From the NCBI GenBank assembly GCA_022702705.1, contig CM040433.1, forward strand, positions 25,168,325-25,232,324: a stretch of 64,000 nt of DNA. The letters are read 5' to 3'. The notes below the pieces were generated by a model. The model did no database searches. It was not told the DNA's origin and saw only the letters and a list, made by a program, of their open reading frames with translations. Made by a program: the position numbers and the translations under genes. This document shows, piece after piece, positions 12,801 to 24,226 of this stretch. This DNA is from Papilionanthe hookeriana x Papilionanthe teres. Lineage: Eukaryota > Streptophyta > Magnoliopsida > Asparagales > Orchidaceae. Numbering within the stretch: position 1 is the first letter of the stretch; every line of letters begins with the position of its first letter.

Positions 12801-15800
12801 ATTGAACTCAAATGAACTTGAAATTTTTATGTGACTTCACTCATATGTCAATAAAGACATGAGAGGAGAAAATGTGATTTTTCTGTATTTAATTTATTTA
12901 TATAATTATTTTTGGTGGAAAATAGAGATTTCCAAGGAAAATTTAATAACATGACCAAGGGAAAGTTTTTGTCCTTAAGAAAATTAGGGGACATTTCTAA
13001 TGACCAGAGGACCACTTCGACCAATTTTGGTGATTTTTTGAATTATATTATTTTTATTATAATTATTTTAATTTTTGGAGTGTTAATTAATTTAAAAATA
13101 AAATAAATGTTGAAAAATGAATTTTATATTTTTCAAAAATCTCTCTGATACCAAGGAAATCAGAGAATCAAATTTTACAATTTTCTGATTTTTCTATGAT
13201 TTATTATAATTATTTTAGTGAAAATGCTAGAAAATACATTTTTTTAATTTTAAAATTACCCTAGAGCTTTAAAATTTAATATCTCACTAAATAGACCTAA
13301 GAAAAATATGGGGTTTGTTCCTAAGTGATTAAAATTCAAAATGTGACATTTTGGTGAATTTTATTATTTTTGTGATTTTTATTATTTTTTAATTATTAAA
13401 AATATTAAAATAATATTAAAAATCAACTTTTTTAGAAAATTGAAATTTTAATTTTATTAGATTCCCCTAATATCAGAGAGGCTCCAAAACCAATTTGGTG
13501 AATGTTTGAAAGATATTTTGAAAGTTATAAATTTTTAAAGTTTAAAATGACTAAGTGGCTTAATCAACCCAATTAGTGGGGCTAACCAAGTCCAATTGAC
13601 CTCAAATTTTTATGGTGGGTTCCTCTGATCCTGAAGGTCTATGGAGAATTGATTTGAAGTCAATTTAATGTATGGTTAGCTCTAATTAATTAGAGACCTA
13701 TTTTGAGTGTTTAAGCCAATTAGGGTTTTTTTAAATGAACTAACTCAAAACCTATTTTTTCTAGGGTCCTCTGGTCATAAGGAACATCACTAAATTTTCC
13801 TAGAATTTATTTCACAACATGCTATTTATTGGAATTAAAATACTCAAAACAGTAACATGAATTTGAAAAATCAATAACTTTTCATAGGGATGGCCTCTGA
13901 CTTTGGAAAATTCAGGGAATGTTCCCAAATTCATAGGGCTTCAAAAGCCCTATGGTCTCATGCCATGGTGAATTGTATAAATGCATGGAGAATTAAAAAT
14001 ATGCAGAGAGTAAATAAATTATTAAAAATAAAATACTTGATGAATTTAAATGATTTCTTTTCCACATTATTCTCCTCTCGTTCACTCGAGCAAGAGGATA
14101 TTTTTATTTTATTTTTCCGATTTTTCTACACAAAGTTATGAATTTTTGAAGTTTAGGGAATTAAATAAATCAGAAAAATACCCTAATTTTCTATTTATCC
14201 ACGCGGCGCCGCGTCAACCTCGGCATCTCCGAACGCACACGCGTCGCGCTCCCATTCGACGCCGCCATCTGACTCAGCGCTCCGGGGGCCCGCTGTATCG
14301 TTCCGTCTTCTGATCCGATGCGATCCTGGCCGTCCGTCCGCGCGTGTATTGAATGGACAACATCCGTTCATCGTCCCCAAGTGTCCTCACCCGAGAGCCG
14401 TCCACACTAAATCCCTAATATCTCACTCGATACTCAATGGATTTTCATGTTCTTATGCTCTATGGATTCGTCTCGAAGAGACGAACACATCTATATGGTT
14501 ATCATGCATCGAAATTAAAGCATTTGAAATGGAGAATCTCCGTAAGCTCGGGATGAAGAGTTAGCTCATACCTTTGCTCGCAGAAGTGTGGCTTCGATCC
14601 GAGAGTTGTTGCACCTTCGATCGGATCCTAGCAAGCTCCGCGATGAAGTCTCCCGGTCCAGTGAATTGTCTAGGTTGGATTTCGACCACGGCCGATCACA
14701 AAGCTTGGAGGGCTGGGGCAACTCGGGAGGCTCTGGAGATGGGGCTTTTGCGGGTGGACACCTTCCCTCGGTCCGGTGAAGGTGTAGAACCAATCAATTT
14801 GGGGATTGGCTCGCCGTGGAGAAGTGTCCTCGGTTTTGGGTGGAATTTCGGCTGAGAAATCGGGTTTTGTCGGTGGGGATTAGGGGCAAATCGACACCTG
14901 GGATCAATCGCTCTAAGGGTGGAGAAGGGTTTGAAACAATTTTGCGCAGTTTCGGCAAGGTTTGTGCAACTCTCCTCTCATGGCCGTGAGGGGGTCGGGT
15001 TTAAATAGAGGTGGCCTGGAGAGCCTCCCGTGGATGGCCAAGGGTCGGGATCGACCGCTCCGGTCATGAGAAGAACAGCCATGGTGGCCATTGGGCATGG
15101 GGCAGCTCAGCAAGGTGGAATTTCAAAGTTTGGCTCCTCCAAAGTTCTCGGCCATGGTGTTTTTCGGCGATCCAGGCTGCTGGCCGGCAGGCATGGGTCA
15201 CCTTCAGGGTCAAGGAGTCCAGGGCTTGAAGTTGGTGAAGTCAATTGGAGTTGGACATGTGTAAAGTGTTTGGATCGAAATGGAATGGGGGAAAGGCTAT
15301 ACTTGGCTAGGTTTGGTCAACCCATTTGTTTGGGCTGGGTTCACCTCCCCATGGCCGGTCTTGGGCCGAGAAGATCGAGTTAGGCTAGTCGGTCGAGAGG
15401 TGGTGATGTCCTTATCCAAGAATATTTGGATTAAATCTTGGTTAAGGGGAAACATGCTTAAGGCTAATGACTTTTAGGAGATGGTTAAAGGACCTCCTCA
15501 TTTTTCCATTAATGGCATGGTCACATGCCAAACTTTCATGGCTCCATATGGCTTGTGAATGGCTCATCCTTGGCTCCATTTGGCTTCGGGAAAAGCTTCG
15601 GGTCAATTTCATAAAAAGGGATTTAAGAAAATTTTGGTATTTTGATGGGAATTTGTATGGGGCTTGATTTGGAATTGTTTAATTGATGACTTTGAAACTT
15701 AGGGGCAATTTTGATTAAATGGATGATGAGGGGAAGTGTCATGTGGGCTTTGGATGAATTTGGGCTTTTGAATTTGAAGGAAGTGGGTTTCTAGGAAAGT

Positions 15801-17398
15801 TTAAGGGGAATGGGCTTTTTGATTTTAGGATGGGCATTTGGGTGAAGATTTTGTGAAGGACCTTGTCAAATAAGTGTTATAATTGGTTTAGGGATGTTCT
15901 ATGAAGGGCTTGGAGTCAATTTGGTGTGATTTGGGGTTGAATTGGTTTGAATTTGGATTTATTCGGTAAGTGGGCCTATGTAGGTCAAATTGGGCTAACT
16001 TGGGCCAATGTTGGGCTAGGGTTGAAATTGATGTAAAATTAATGTTGAGAAATATTTATGGGAGTGTTTCAAAGAGGTTTTGACTTTGGTTGGGCTTTGA
16101 TTTTGGGGTTTGGGCTCATTTGGGTTAGGTTTGGGTTTAGGTCAAAAATGGGCCTTTTAGCTTTGGGTTGAATTTGAGTGGGGTTTGGGTCTAAATTATG
16201 GGCAAATCATGTTAGTGTATTGTTTGTGGGAATGTTAAGGAAGATTTGGAAAAGATTTGGGGTTAATTGGAGTTGAATTGGGTGAGTTTGGGTTAGGTTT
16301 GGGTCATGGGTCCAAATTGGGCTTTAAGGCCAAAAGTGAAATTGGATCCAAATGTCAATCAAACTGGACTTGGATTTGGTCTAGATTGGTGTTGGGAATG
16401 TTGAATTGAAGTTTAGAACTGAATTGGACCAGAATTTGGGTCAATTGGGTAGGTTTGGTTTGACATTGGGTTCACTTAGGGTTAAAATGGGTCAAATTGG
16501 GGGTTTTGACAAAAGTAGGGTAAATTGACAAAATTGGCCCATGGTGTAGTTGGACAAAATGAAATTGGGAATATTTGGGATTTTCTGGAATTTTCTGGGA
16601 ATTTTCTGAATTTTTGGATTTTTTGGCCAAGAGGGGTATTTTGGGTATTTGGAGGGTATTGGGAGGTATTTTTGGAATTTTTGGTATTTTTGGGTATGGA
16701 TGATCAATTTGGGTGATGTGGAAATGTTTGGGAATGATTTTGGAGGATTTTGGGTAATTTGGAAATTTTGCAAAAATTTGGGTAATTTGAGCAGTTTTGG
16801 GTAGGCTAAGCGGGTGTAGGGTCCCGGGGGTCAAAAATTGAAAATTTGGAAAATTGAAGATTGGGTGGATGTAAGTGGAGTGAAATCATTTTGGTTGAGC
16901 CATGAAGCCATATCAAGCCCATATGAGCCATGAAGGGACTCATTTGAGGCATTCACTATGTTGTTCCTAACCCTCTTAGCCCAGGGCTCAGGGGTTAAGG
17001 ACCATCCATGTGAATCACCTACATGAGTCAGGAGGTCAAGTTGGGTATGGGTGTGGTTTTAGGAAGTGTGTGAAAGTGTAGTGTATAGGTGTAGTGTGTA
17101 AGTGTAGTGTGTGTGTAAGTCGGCCCCTTCACTGCACTGGTGCCACCTGTAGCGGTCCTAAGGCCAAAGAGTCCTATAGGAACTCATCCTTTAAACTTCC
17201 ACATTTGATTTCAACCCTCTAGGTGATTAGGGGTCTATAGTCAAGTTTGTGGAGCTTCAAGGGAGTTTAGAAGTGGTTCGAGTTTCTAAAAGGTGGGTCC
17301 CAATTCTAGTCCTCTAAGATAGTCAAAGGAAAAGCCTAAGGCTAGATCCTAAGCACTAAAAAGAAGAAGAGAAGACCTCATCAAAAATGAGGTCAACA
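9847..17398 (-). repeat. Long 5' LTR of the Tat element
   Basis: The inner edge is set by the PBS: the minus-strand LTR ends ...GCCGCACA before AATTTC. The outer edge is proposed at 17398, where the minus strand starts TGTTGACCTCA. That start recurs in diverged form at 62209 and perhaps 39190. The span has no convincing ORF. It contains a TTTAA-rich array near 12 kb, a G+C-rich part at 14.2-15.5 kb and a G-rich, C-poor plus strand at 15.65-16.9 kb. About 7.5 kb is long even for this lineage, so an unnoticed nested insertion is possible. Confidence 0.6.
11970..12376. repeat. TTTAA-type pentanucleotide low-complexity array
   Basis: The motif TTTAA/AATTT is repeated with minor variants (TTGAT, TTCAA) for about 400 bp inside the Tat LTR. 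It has no coding content. Confidence 0.85.
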
Positions 17399-17727
17399 CC
17401 TCGCTGTCGGCGAGGCTTCTAGAAGATCTTCAAACCGCGCTATCTCGCTGTCGGCGGGCTCGGGCTCGCTGTCAGCGAGACAGTTATAAATCCTTCAGAA
17501 TTTCTTCCTCGTACCCTTGCCGTTGGCGGGCTCGATCTCGCCGTCGGCGACTCAGCACAAATTGCATTATTTCCTTCCTTTTTGCTCCAAATCCGCTCAT
17601 TTTTATGATTTTTGCTTTTACCACCTAAATTCTACATTCCTGCAACAAAATAAAGAAAATACCTTTCTTTAAAGTGCAATTTCATCAAAAATAGGTATGA
17701 ATGTCTTAATAAAATTTTCAGTGATCA
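17399..17727 (-). repeat. Truncated 3' LTR of the Athila element
   Basis: The tract around 17640-17700 (CCTTTCTTTAAAGTGCAATT, then TCATCAAAAATAGG) matches 25780-25815 in the 5' LTR. The proposed LTR edge is the TGATCA at 17722-17727, in the position of TGATGC in the 5' copy. It holds GC-rich CGCTGTCGGCG motifs. The match stops at the Tat LTR boundary. Confidence 0.7.
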
Positions 17728-17778
17728 CTTGGTTACCTTGCTAATCTTCAATGTCAGAAATAACTTTGCCGAAATAAA

Positions 17779-18297
17779 TTAGTGCCACTGCTTTGATACT
17801 GGATTGAGAGATTCAAATGGGAAACTAATGTATCCATTCTCTCTAACTTCCCATTCTTCATTCTCATCCGTCAGATATCGATACACATCATTCATATTAT
17901 CCTTCATGGCATTGAAATTAGAATAATGGCAAATAGGTACGTTCTCGATCATAAAGAGATCGTTAATTCGTGCAGGAGTGAATTGTACAAATCTACCACA
18001 CACAAATACGAAACCTTGGTTGATCCCGTGAAGATTTGCATAAAACTCTTTCACGACGGAAATAACAATGACAACGGTAGTGTAGCAAAGCACTTCCCAA
18101 TGTCTCTCCTTAATAATCTCTTTAATTCTAGTAGTAGGATTATCCATACCTCAATTTATGAAGCCTCTTTCCTTGATAATCCTTCTTTTCATCATCACTT
18201 TGTTGAAAAAACGCTGCACTTCAAAACTTATGAACTTCCTTCGGTTGAAAACACTAAATCGAGGGGTTTCAATGGGAAAGGAATCCATATGATATGA
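17779..18297 (-). pseudogene. Athila extra ORF (plant putative transposon-protein family)
   Basis: The 122-aa frame at 17779-18147 contains WEVLCYTTVVIVISVVKEFY, ANLHGINQGFVFVCGRFVQF and TPARINDLFMI. This resembles the plant family annotated as putative plant transposon protein, found in Athila-like elements between pol and the 3' LTR. Reading upstream in frame gives KFISFEVQRFFNKV and IIKERGFIN, then a stop codon near 18150, so the domain originally extended further. The function is unknown, although it has been compared with envelope-like ORFs. It lies downstream of pol on the same strand, separated by a spacer with GC-rich motifs. Confidence 0.6.
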
Positions 18298-18742
18298 ATT
18301 GGGATTGGTGGTTTTTGTTTTGCTAGAGTTAAGAAGTCAAAAATGGAGTTTAGGGAGTTATAAGTACGAAGATCCCACTAAAAAATGCCAAAAATCGCAT
18401 TTTAAAACTTAAAAACTGTCAAATAGATTTTGGGCGCCGGCGGCGCTCGATAGGGCATCGGTGGCGCTCGAACGGGCAAGTTTAGTGGAGGAAATGTGAT
18501 AGGCCGCCGACGACGCCATGGTAAAAAATTCTCACCGAACTTCGTTTGATCCAAAATATTCCATTATCTCGATTTGATCCATCGTTTATTAATTTTTAAA
18601 GTATTTAGGAGTAATTAGGATTCAAAAACAACTATCTAAAAAGCACAACTACAAGAAACAAGCAAACACACCACAAAGATACATATGGGTTGCCTCCCAT
18701 AAAGCGCTTGGTTTAATGTCATCAGCCCGACAAACCATTCAG
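18298..18742. other. Athila spacer between pol and the extra ORF
   Basis: It is mostly AT-rich, with a GC-rich island at about 18430-18520 (GGCGCCGGCGGCGCTCG) like those in the LTRs. It also contains GGGTTGCCTCCCATAAAGCG at 18687, a phrase common downstream of pol in plant Athila-type elements. No ORF is seen. Confidence 0.5.
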
Positions 18743-18994
18743 TTAATCGAGATGACTCGGCATTAAAACCTCTTTGAAGTCAGGTTGAAACCCGTCAAAG
18801 TAAGGCTTTAATAGATGCACATTAACCTTAAAAATCTTTCGAGTATCAGGATCTTTAATATCAACAGCTCTAAAAGAATGAACTTTTACAACTGTAAAAG
18901 GTCCTAACCATCTTGGCTTGAGCTTTCCAGGAAATAACTTCAATCTTGTATTGTATAATAAAACCTTTTGTCCAAATTCCAAGTTCTTTTTCAA
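18743..18994 (-). pseudogene. Athila integrase C-terminal tail
   Basis: The 83-aa frame contains LEFGQKVLLYNTRLKLFPGK, LKPRWLGPFTVVKVH and VNVHLLKPYFDG, the end of an Athila integrase. It is shifted relative to the 487-aa frame upstream by lesions between 18995 and 19080, where IRNAS-type and WHDRKILKK phrases lie in different frames. Confidence 0.85.
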
Positions 18995-19079
18995 TATCTT
19001 CCGATCATGCCATAATTTCTTTTTTCTTTATAAATCGTATCATTGTGATAAGATGCATTTCTAATCTCTTCCAATTCAT

Positions 19080-20543
19080 TTAATTGCATAAATCTTTTCT
19101 CTCCAGCATTTTTCTCAACTCTTTTACCGCCCAATGTGTGTTATGCTCCAATTCAACTGGTAAATGACAAGTCTTACCAAACACTAGTCTATAAGGAGAC
19201 ATTCCAATAGGGGGTTTAAAAGCAGTCCTATAAGCCCATAAAGCAGTATCTAATCGAGCAGACCAATCTAGTTTATGATTATCCACAGTTTTCTCCAAAA
19301 TTTTTTTAATTTCACGATTAAACACTTCTGTTAAACCACTAGTCTGGGGATGATAAGCAGTAGAAATTCTATGAATAATATTATATTTCTCAATTAATAT
19401 CTTAATTTGATTATTCCTGAAATGGGATCCACCATCAGTTATGATCACTCTCGGCATTCCATATCTTGTAAATATATTTTTCTTTAAAAATTTTGAAACA
19501 CTCCGAGCATCATATCGAGGTAAAGCAACAGCTTCAATCCATTTCGAGACATAATCAATGACAACCAATATATATAAATTTCTAAATGAAGGAGTAAATG
19601 GTCCCATAAAATCCAATCCCCATACATCGAAAATTTCAACTTCCAAATTATAATTTAGAGGCATTTCATTTCTTCTAGAGATATTACCTACTCTCTGACA
19701 TCGATCATAGGATTTAATATATCTATATATATCTCTAAAAAGAGTAGGCCAATAAAATCCAGATTGTAGAATCTTAAAAGCAGTTTTATCAACACCAAAA
19801 TGACCTCCAAATTCAGATTCATGACATCGTTGAATAATCAAATTAGTTTCTTCTTGTGGCACACATTTCCTAATAATCAGATCCTTACACTGTTTATATA
19901 GATAGGGCTCATCCCAAAAATAGAATTTTACATCATATTTAAACTTCTTTTGTTGTTGCCTTATTAAATCAGGTGGTACAATATCGCTTACAATATAATT
20001 TACAATATCAACATACCAAGACAAACTACTTCCCATAATAATATAGAGTTGCTCATCAGGGAAAATTTCAGTAATTTCTTTCTCAAATTCAGATAATTTA
20101 TCATAATATATTCTTGACAGGTGATTAGCTCTTTGATTTTCAGCTCGCTTCCTATCAACTATCATAAAATCAAATTCTTGCAGAAGAAGTATCCATCTAA
20201 TTAGTCTAATTTTCACATCCTTATTTTGCATTAAATATTTGATAGTCGAATGGTCTGTATGCACAATACTTTTAGCTCCAATGAAATAAGGTCTAAATTT
20301 TTCAAAAGCAAATACTATAGCTAATAACTCTCTTTCAGTTGTGGTATAATTAATTTGAGCCTCATTAAGAGTTTTACTAGCATAGTAAATGACTTTGAAA
20401 AATTTTTCATGCCTTTGCCCCAATGCTACTCTGATTGCATAATCACTAGCATCACACATAAGTTCAAATGGTTTTCCCCAATCAGGTGAAACAATTATAG
20501 ATGCAGTGATTAATTTTTCTTTTAATAAATCGAAAACTCTCAA
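19080..20543 (-). pseudogene. Athila RNase H and integrase, 487-aa open frame
   Basis: This is the longest open frame in the element. RNase H comes first: FELMCDASDYAIRVALGQR, KVIYYASKTLNEAQINYTTT, ERELLAIVFAFEKFRPY, then SIVHTDHSTIKYL. The integrase zinc region follows as CHESEFGGHFGVDKT...CQRVGN, then the core VWGLDFMGPF, VVIDYVSKWIEAVAL, FTRYGMPRVIITDGGSHF and YHPQTSGLTEVFNREIKKIL (D, D and E catalytic residues present). The C-terminal domain continues in another frame at 18743-18994 (LKPRWLGPFTVVKVHS). The domain core looks intact, but the protein lacks a natural start and end because of flanking lesions. Confidence 0.92.
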
Positions 20544-20585
20544 GCATTCATCATTAATATCAAACTTTCTATCATTTTCTAACAG

Positions 20586-21854
20586 TCAGCACAAAGGTTT
20601 AGTAATTTTAGAAAAATCTTTAATATATCGCCTGTAAAATTCAGCGTGTCCTAAGAAACTCCTCACCTCTCTCACAGTAGTGGGTGACGGCAATCTCCCA
20701 ATCACTCTAATTTTAGCAGGATCGGCCTCCATACCATGTTCAGAAATTTTATGCCCAAGCACAATTCCTTCTGCAACCATAAATTGACATTTCTCCCAAT
20801 TTAGAACTAGATCTATTTTCTCACAAAGCTTCAAAACTTTTGCTAAGTTTTTTAGGCAAATTTCAAATGAAGTCCCGAATACAGAGAAATCATCCATAAA
20901 AACTTCTATTCCATTATCTATCATACTAATGAAGATAGACATCATACATCTCTGAAATATTGCAGGTGCGTTACACAGTCCAAAAGGCATTCTTCGAAAA
21001 GCAAAGGTTCCATAAGGGCTAGTAAATGTGGTATTTTCTTGATCCTCAGGAGCAATAGGTATTTGATGGTAACCAGTATATACATCCAGAAAATAGTAGT
21101 ACTTGTGTCCAACAAGTCTATCTAGCATTTAATCGAGAAAAGTAAGAGGAAAGTGATCTTTTCTGGTGGTGGCATTTAATTTCCTATAGTCAATACAAAT
21201 TCTCTATCCATTAATTTGTCTTGTGGGTATAATTTCATTACATTCATTCACTTCAACAGTCACTCCTCCCTATTTCGGTACACAATGTATTAGACTCACC
21301 TAAGAACTATCCGAAATAGGATAAATAATTCAAGCATCTAGCCATTTTAAAATCTATTTCTTAACTACATCTTTCATTATAGGATTCAATCTCCTTTGCG
21401 GATCAACTCTCGGTTTATGTTCTTCATCTAATAAAATTCTGTGCATACAAATCGAAGGACTAACTCCTTTAATATCTGCTAAAGTCCATCCAAAAGATTT
21501 CTTGTTTCTTTTTAAAGTTTCCAACAACTTCTGTTCTTGGTATTCATTTACTTCCAAAGATATAATAACTGGCAAGGTAAATGATTCTCCTAGAAACATA
21601 TACTTTAAATGATTAGGGAGAATTTTCATCTCAAGTTCAGGAGGTTTTATGATAGATGGAATTAAACTTCTATTTCCACCTTCCATAGTGTCTAATATTT
21701 CGAATTTCTCCTGAACATACTCCAAATCTTCATTCTTCTTACTATCTGAATTTTCTTCATTTTCACTTTCTTCTTCAATCATATTTTTATATTCTTTATC
21801 TTTTTCAAATATATTTTCAAAATAATTGTTTCTCAAGTAATCACATACCTTCAT
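20586..21854 (-). pseudogene. Athila reverse transcriptase
   Basis: The linker frame at 21354-21854 ends with the conserved lead-in FGWTLADIKGVSP, then RRLNPIMKDVVKK. A patch with several stops (21129-21353) covers the first RT motifs (GGVTV, RICIDYRKLN remain readable). The clean frame at 20586-21128 has YYFLDVYTGYHQIPIAPED, FAFRRMPFGLCNAPAIFQRC, the catalytic EVFMDDFSVFG, and SFLGHAEFYRRYIKDFSK. FMDD in place of YVDD is usual in Athila. An in-frame TGA at 20586-20588 separates this from RNase H. Confidence 0.9.
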
Positions 21855-22510
21855 CCTAAAACATTCATTATTTTTTCCATTGAGGGATACTTCATAGATT
21901 TTAAAATATTAAAGGTCAGATCTTGATCATTAACTCTCATAGTTAATTCTCCTTTTTGAACATCAATTACCGCTCTTCCAGTAGTAAGGAATGGTCTTCC
22001 CAAAATGATTGAAATTTCTTTATCTTCCTCCATATCAAGTACAATAAAATTCACAGGAAAGATAAATTTATCCACTTTCACTAACAAATCTTCCACCACT
22101 TCTTTAGGGTAAGTAATGGAACGATCGACCAACTAAAGAGTCACAGATGTAGGTGAAATTTTTCCTATTTCCAACCTTTTGAAAGTTGATAAAGGCATAA
22201 TATTAATACTCGCTCCCAAATCACATAAAGCTTTTCCAAAAAAAATTTCACCTATAGCACACGGAATAGTGAAACTACCAGGATCTTTAAGTTTTTCCGA
22301 AAGCTTCTTCTGAATAATTGCACTACACTCTCCACTAAATGCAACAGTTTCAAGATCTGTAAACTTTCTTTTCTTTCTCAGAATATCCTTCATAAACTTG
22401 GCATAGTCAGACATCTGTTCTAATGCTTCAACAAAAGGAATATTTATAGTTAATTTCTTAAGGATCTCCAAAAATTTTCCAAATCTGTTATCCCTGTTTT
22501 GTTTCTTCAA
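21851..22510 (-). pseudogene. Athila protease
   Basis: The frame at 22133-22510 contains IPFVEALEQMSDYAKFMKDI, then ALCDLGASINIMPLSTF, in which DLGAS is the aspartic protease active site. After a single in-frame TAG (22133-22135, where related elements have Gln) the same frame continues LVDRSITYPK...ISIILGRPFLTTGRAVID, the second half of the fold. One substitution explains the break. The enzyme would mature Gag-Pol. Confidence 0.85.
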
Positions 22511-22640
22511 TCTTTGAGGAAATGGAGGTGGTGGTTTTCAACAGTTATCTTCATTGGCTCGAGAGGATAATCCAAGTCAGATAAATCTTGTTTGAACCTT
22601 TTTCAATTTCCACCTTCTCCTTTTCTATTTCAACTTCTTT

Positions 22641-23954
22641 TTACACTTTAGTTTCCAATTCTTTTCCACTCTTTAATTGAATAGTCTTAAGTTGTTCCTT
22701 GTTTTGATCTTTTGGATTGATCTCCACATTACTTAGAAGTATTCCAGAAGGTCTATTATTATGTGCAGTGAAAATATATCCTAATTGATTTTCAATATTT
22801 TTCATAGCAACACCTTGAGCTTGTAATTGATTTCTCATATTCAGAATCATTTCTTCAGTAAGCAACTTCTTATCCTTAAATTGTGGGTTACTATTAAATC
22901 TAGGAGGATAAGATGATCTAAAATTAATATTTCCTTGATTGTTCGAATTTCCAATTGGATTCATAGAATTATTAGCCCAATGAGGGTTAACATTAGCATT
23001 GTTATTATTCCAATTGAAGTTTGAGTGATTCTTCCAACCAGGATTATAATAATTCGAATAAGGATTGTTAGGTCTATTAATAACATTTAAAGTATCATAA
23101 GGTGTTTGAGATTCTGTTATCTGTCCAAATGAATTTTCCTCCAACTCTTAAGTTGGTTGAGAATAATTCATTCCATATTGATATATTTTCTTTGAAAGGG
23201 CTGCAATTTGAGAAATTACCATAGTCTTCATATCTGAATCATGAACACTAGCTACTCTCTTAGGATTTACCCGTTCAGAGAGCCACTGAAAATTATTAGT
23301 AGTAATTTCTTCAATTAATGCGTATGCTTCATCAAAAGGTTTTGACATTAATGATCCACCAACAACATCATCTATAATAGATCTCAATGATCCCACTAAT
23401 CCATTATAAAATGTTTGAATTATTAACCAATCTGGTAAAGCATGATGTGGGCACTTCCTAAGAAGATCTTTAAATCTCTCCCAAGCTTCATATATTGACT
23501 CTCCTTCAAACTGACAAAAGAATGTAATATCATTTCTTTGTTTAGCAGTCTTTGATGGAGGGAAATATTTTGATAGAAACTTTTGAGATAATTCTCCCCA
23601 AGTTCTAATAGATCCCGATGCTAACAAATTTAACCACACCTTAGCTTTATCCCTTAATGAAAAAGGAAAAAGTCTAAGTCTGACAGCGTCACTAGACACT
23701 CTGTCATATTTAAAAGTAGCACACATTTATAAAAAACTAGCGAGATGTAAATTTGGATTCTTATTAGGTGTTCCTCCAAATTGATTATTTTGTACCATTT
23801 GAATAATGACAGGTTTAAGTTCAAATGAATTAGCAGCAACATCAAGATTTTGAATAGTTATGTGAATTTAATCTGTTGTTGGGTTAGCATAATCTTTTAA
23901 AGGTCTTGGAAAATTTCCTATATCATTTCTCTAATTATCTTAATTATTCGCCAT
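22641..23954 (-). pseudogene. Athila Gag
   Basis: Gag forms the particle and binds element RNA. The N-terminal part reads FPRPLKDYANPTTD and LDVAANSFELKPVIIQMVQ, followed by the core at 23148-23726 with LRLFPFSLRDKAKVWLNLL, WGELSQKFLSKYFPPSKT, FCQFEGESIYEAWERFKDLL and FYNGLVGSLRSIIDD. The C-terminal part (22641-23144) is rich in Asn and Pro (YNPGWKNHSNFNWNNN) with NQLGYIF. All pieces share one frame, interrupted by stops near 23942, 23933, 23870, 23727 and 23145. The low-complexity NNN region and the core phrases are characteristic of Athila Gag. Confidence 0.88.
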
Positions 23955-24202
23955 TTTGCAAGGACTTTCAATTTGTTTTTGTTGTTTTCTAATTTTTTTG
24001 ATAGTACGCTCTAACTCCGAATTGTAAGGCACTAAACCTATAGATCCGCTACTATGCATATACAAACACAAATACTATAATAAAGATAAACAAACACACA
24101 AATACACACTACATAATAAACTTACTTTCTTAACTCTGTTACCTTCCTACTTACTTTCTTAACTCCGTTACCTTCCCACTTACTTTCTTAACTCTGTTTC
24201 TT
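23955..24202. other. Athila 5' leader
   Basis: Untranslated leader between PBS and gag. It contains a repeated TACTTTCTTAACTC(T/C)GTTAC unit (three copies at about 24123-24198) and no ORF. Confidence 0.55.
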
Positions 24203-24220
24203 TCCCCGACAATGGCGCCA
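24203..24220 (-). other. Primer binding site, Asp-tRNA type
   Basis: The minus strand reads TGGCGCCATTGTCGGGGA, close to the Asp-tRNA PBS used by Athila elements. It lies 6 nt (AGTTAT) inside the LTR end. Confidence 0.88.
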
Positions 24221-24226
24221 ATAACT

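Larger units (their letters stand above)
1..17398 (-). mobile_element. Tat-lineage Ty3/gypsy LTR retrotransposon, left end outside window
   Basis: The element is read right to left: 5' LTR, primer binding site, gag, protease, RT, RNase H, integrase, then a 3' ORF. This is the Ty3/gypsy order. Assignment to the Tat (Ogre/Retand-like) lineage rests on the Arg-tRNA-type PBS, the very long LTR, a WELYFDGAS-type second RNase H motif, and a C-terminal integrase motif GGKFEPTWEGPF. Every ORF is broken, so the copy cannot be autonomous. The 3' LTR must lie left of position 1. Confidence 0.88.
18743..23954 (-). pseudogene. Athila gag-pol polyprotein (broken)
   Basis: Read from the ATG at 23952-23954, Gag, protease, RT, RNase H and integrase follow in Ty3/gypsy order over 5.2 kb. 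Large stretches stay in one frame with only in-frame stops: 23954 to 22641; 22510 to 22133 plus 22132 to 21851; 21854 to 19080. The frame changes three times, at about 22511-22640, 21851-21854 and 18995-19080. Stops are numerous near the N-terminus (within the first 30 codons) and around 21128-21354. The coding relic is recognisable end to end, but no complete protein could be made. Domains are listed separately. Confidence 0.9.

Noticed and set aside
16472..16834. 120-aa minus-strand open frame rich in Ile-Pro-Lys
   Set aside because: It comes from the G-rich, C-poor low-complexity block of the Tat LTR; two frames of the same strand are open together and the protein is repetitive.
17926..18297. 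123-aa plus-strand frame
   Set aside because: The complementary strand encodes the recognisable Athila extra ORF; this is its shadow.
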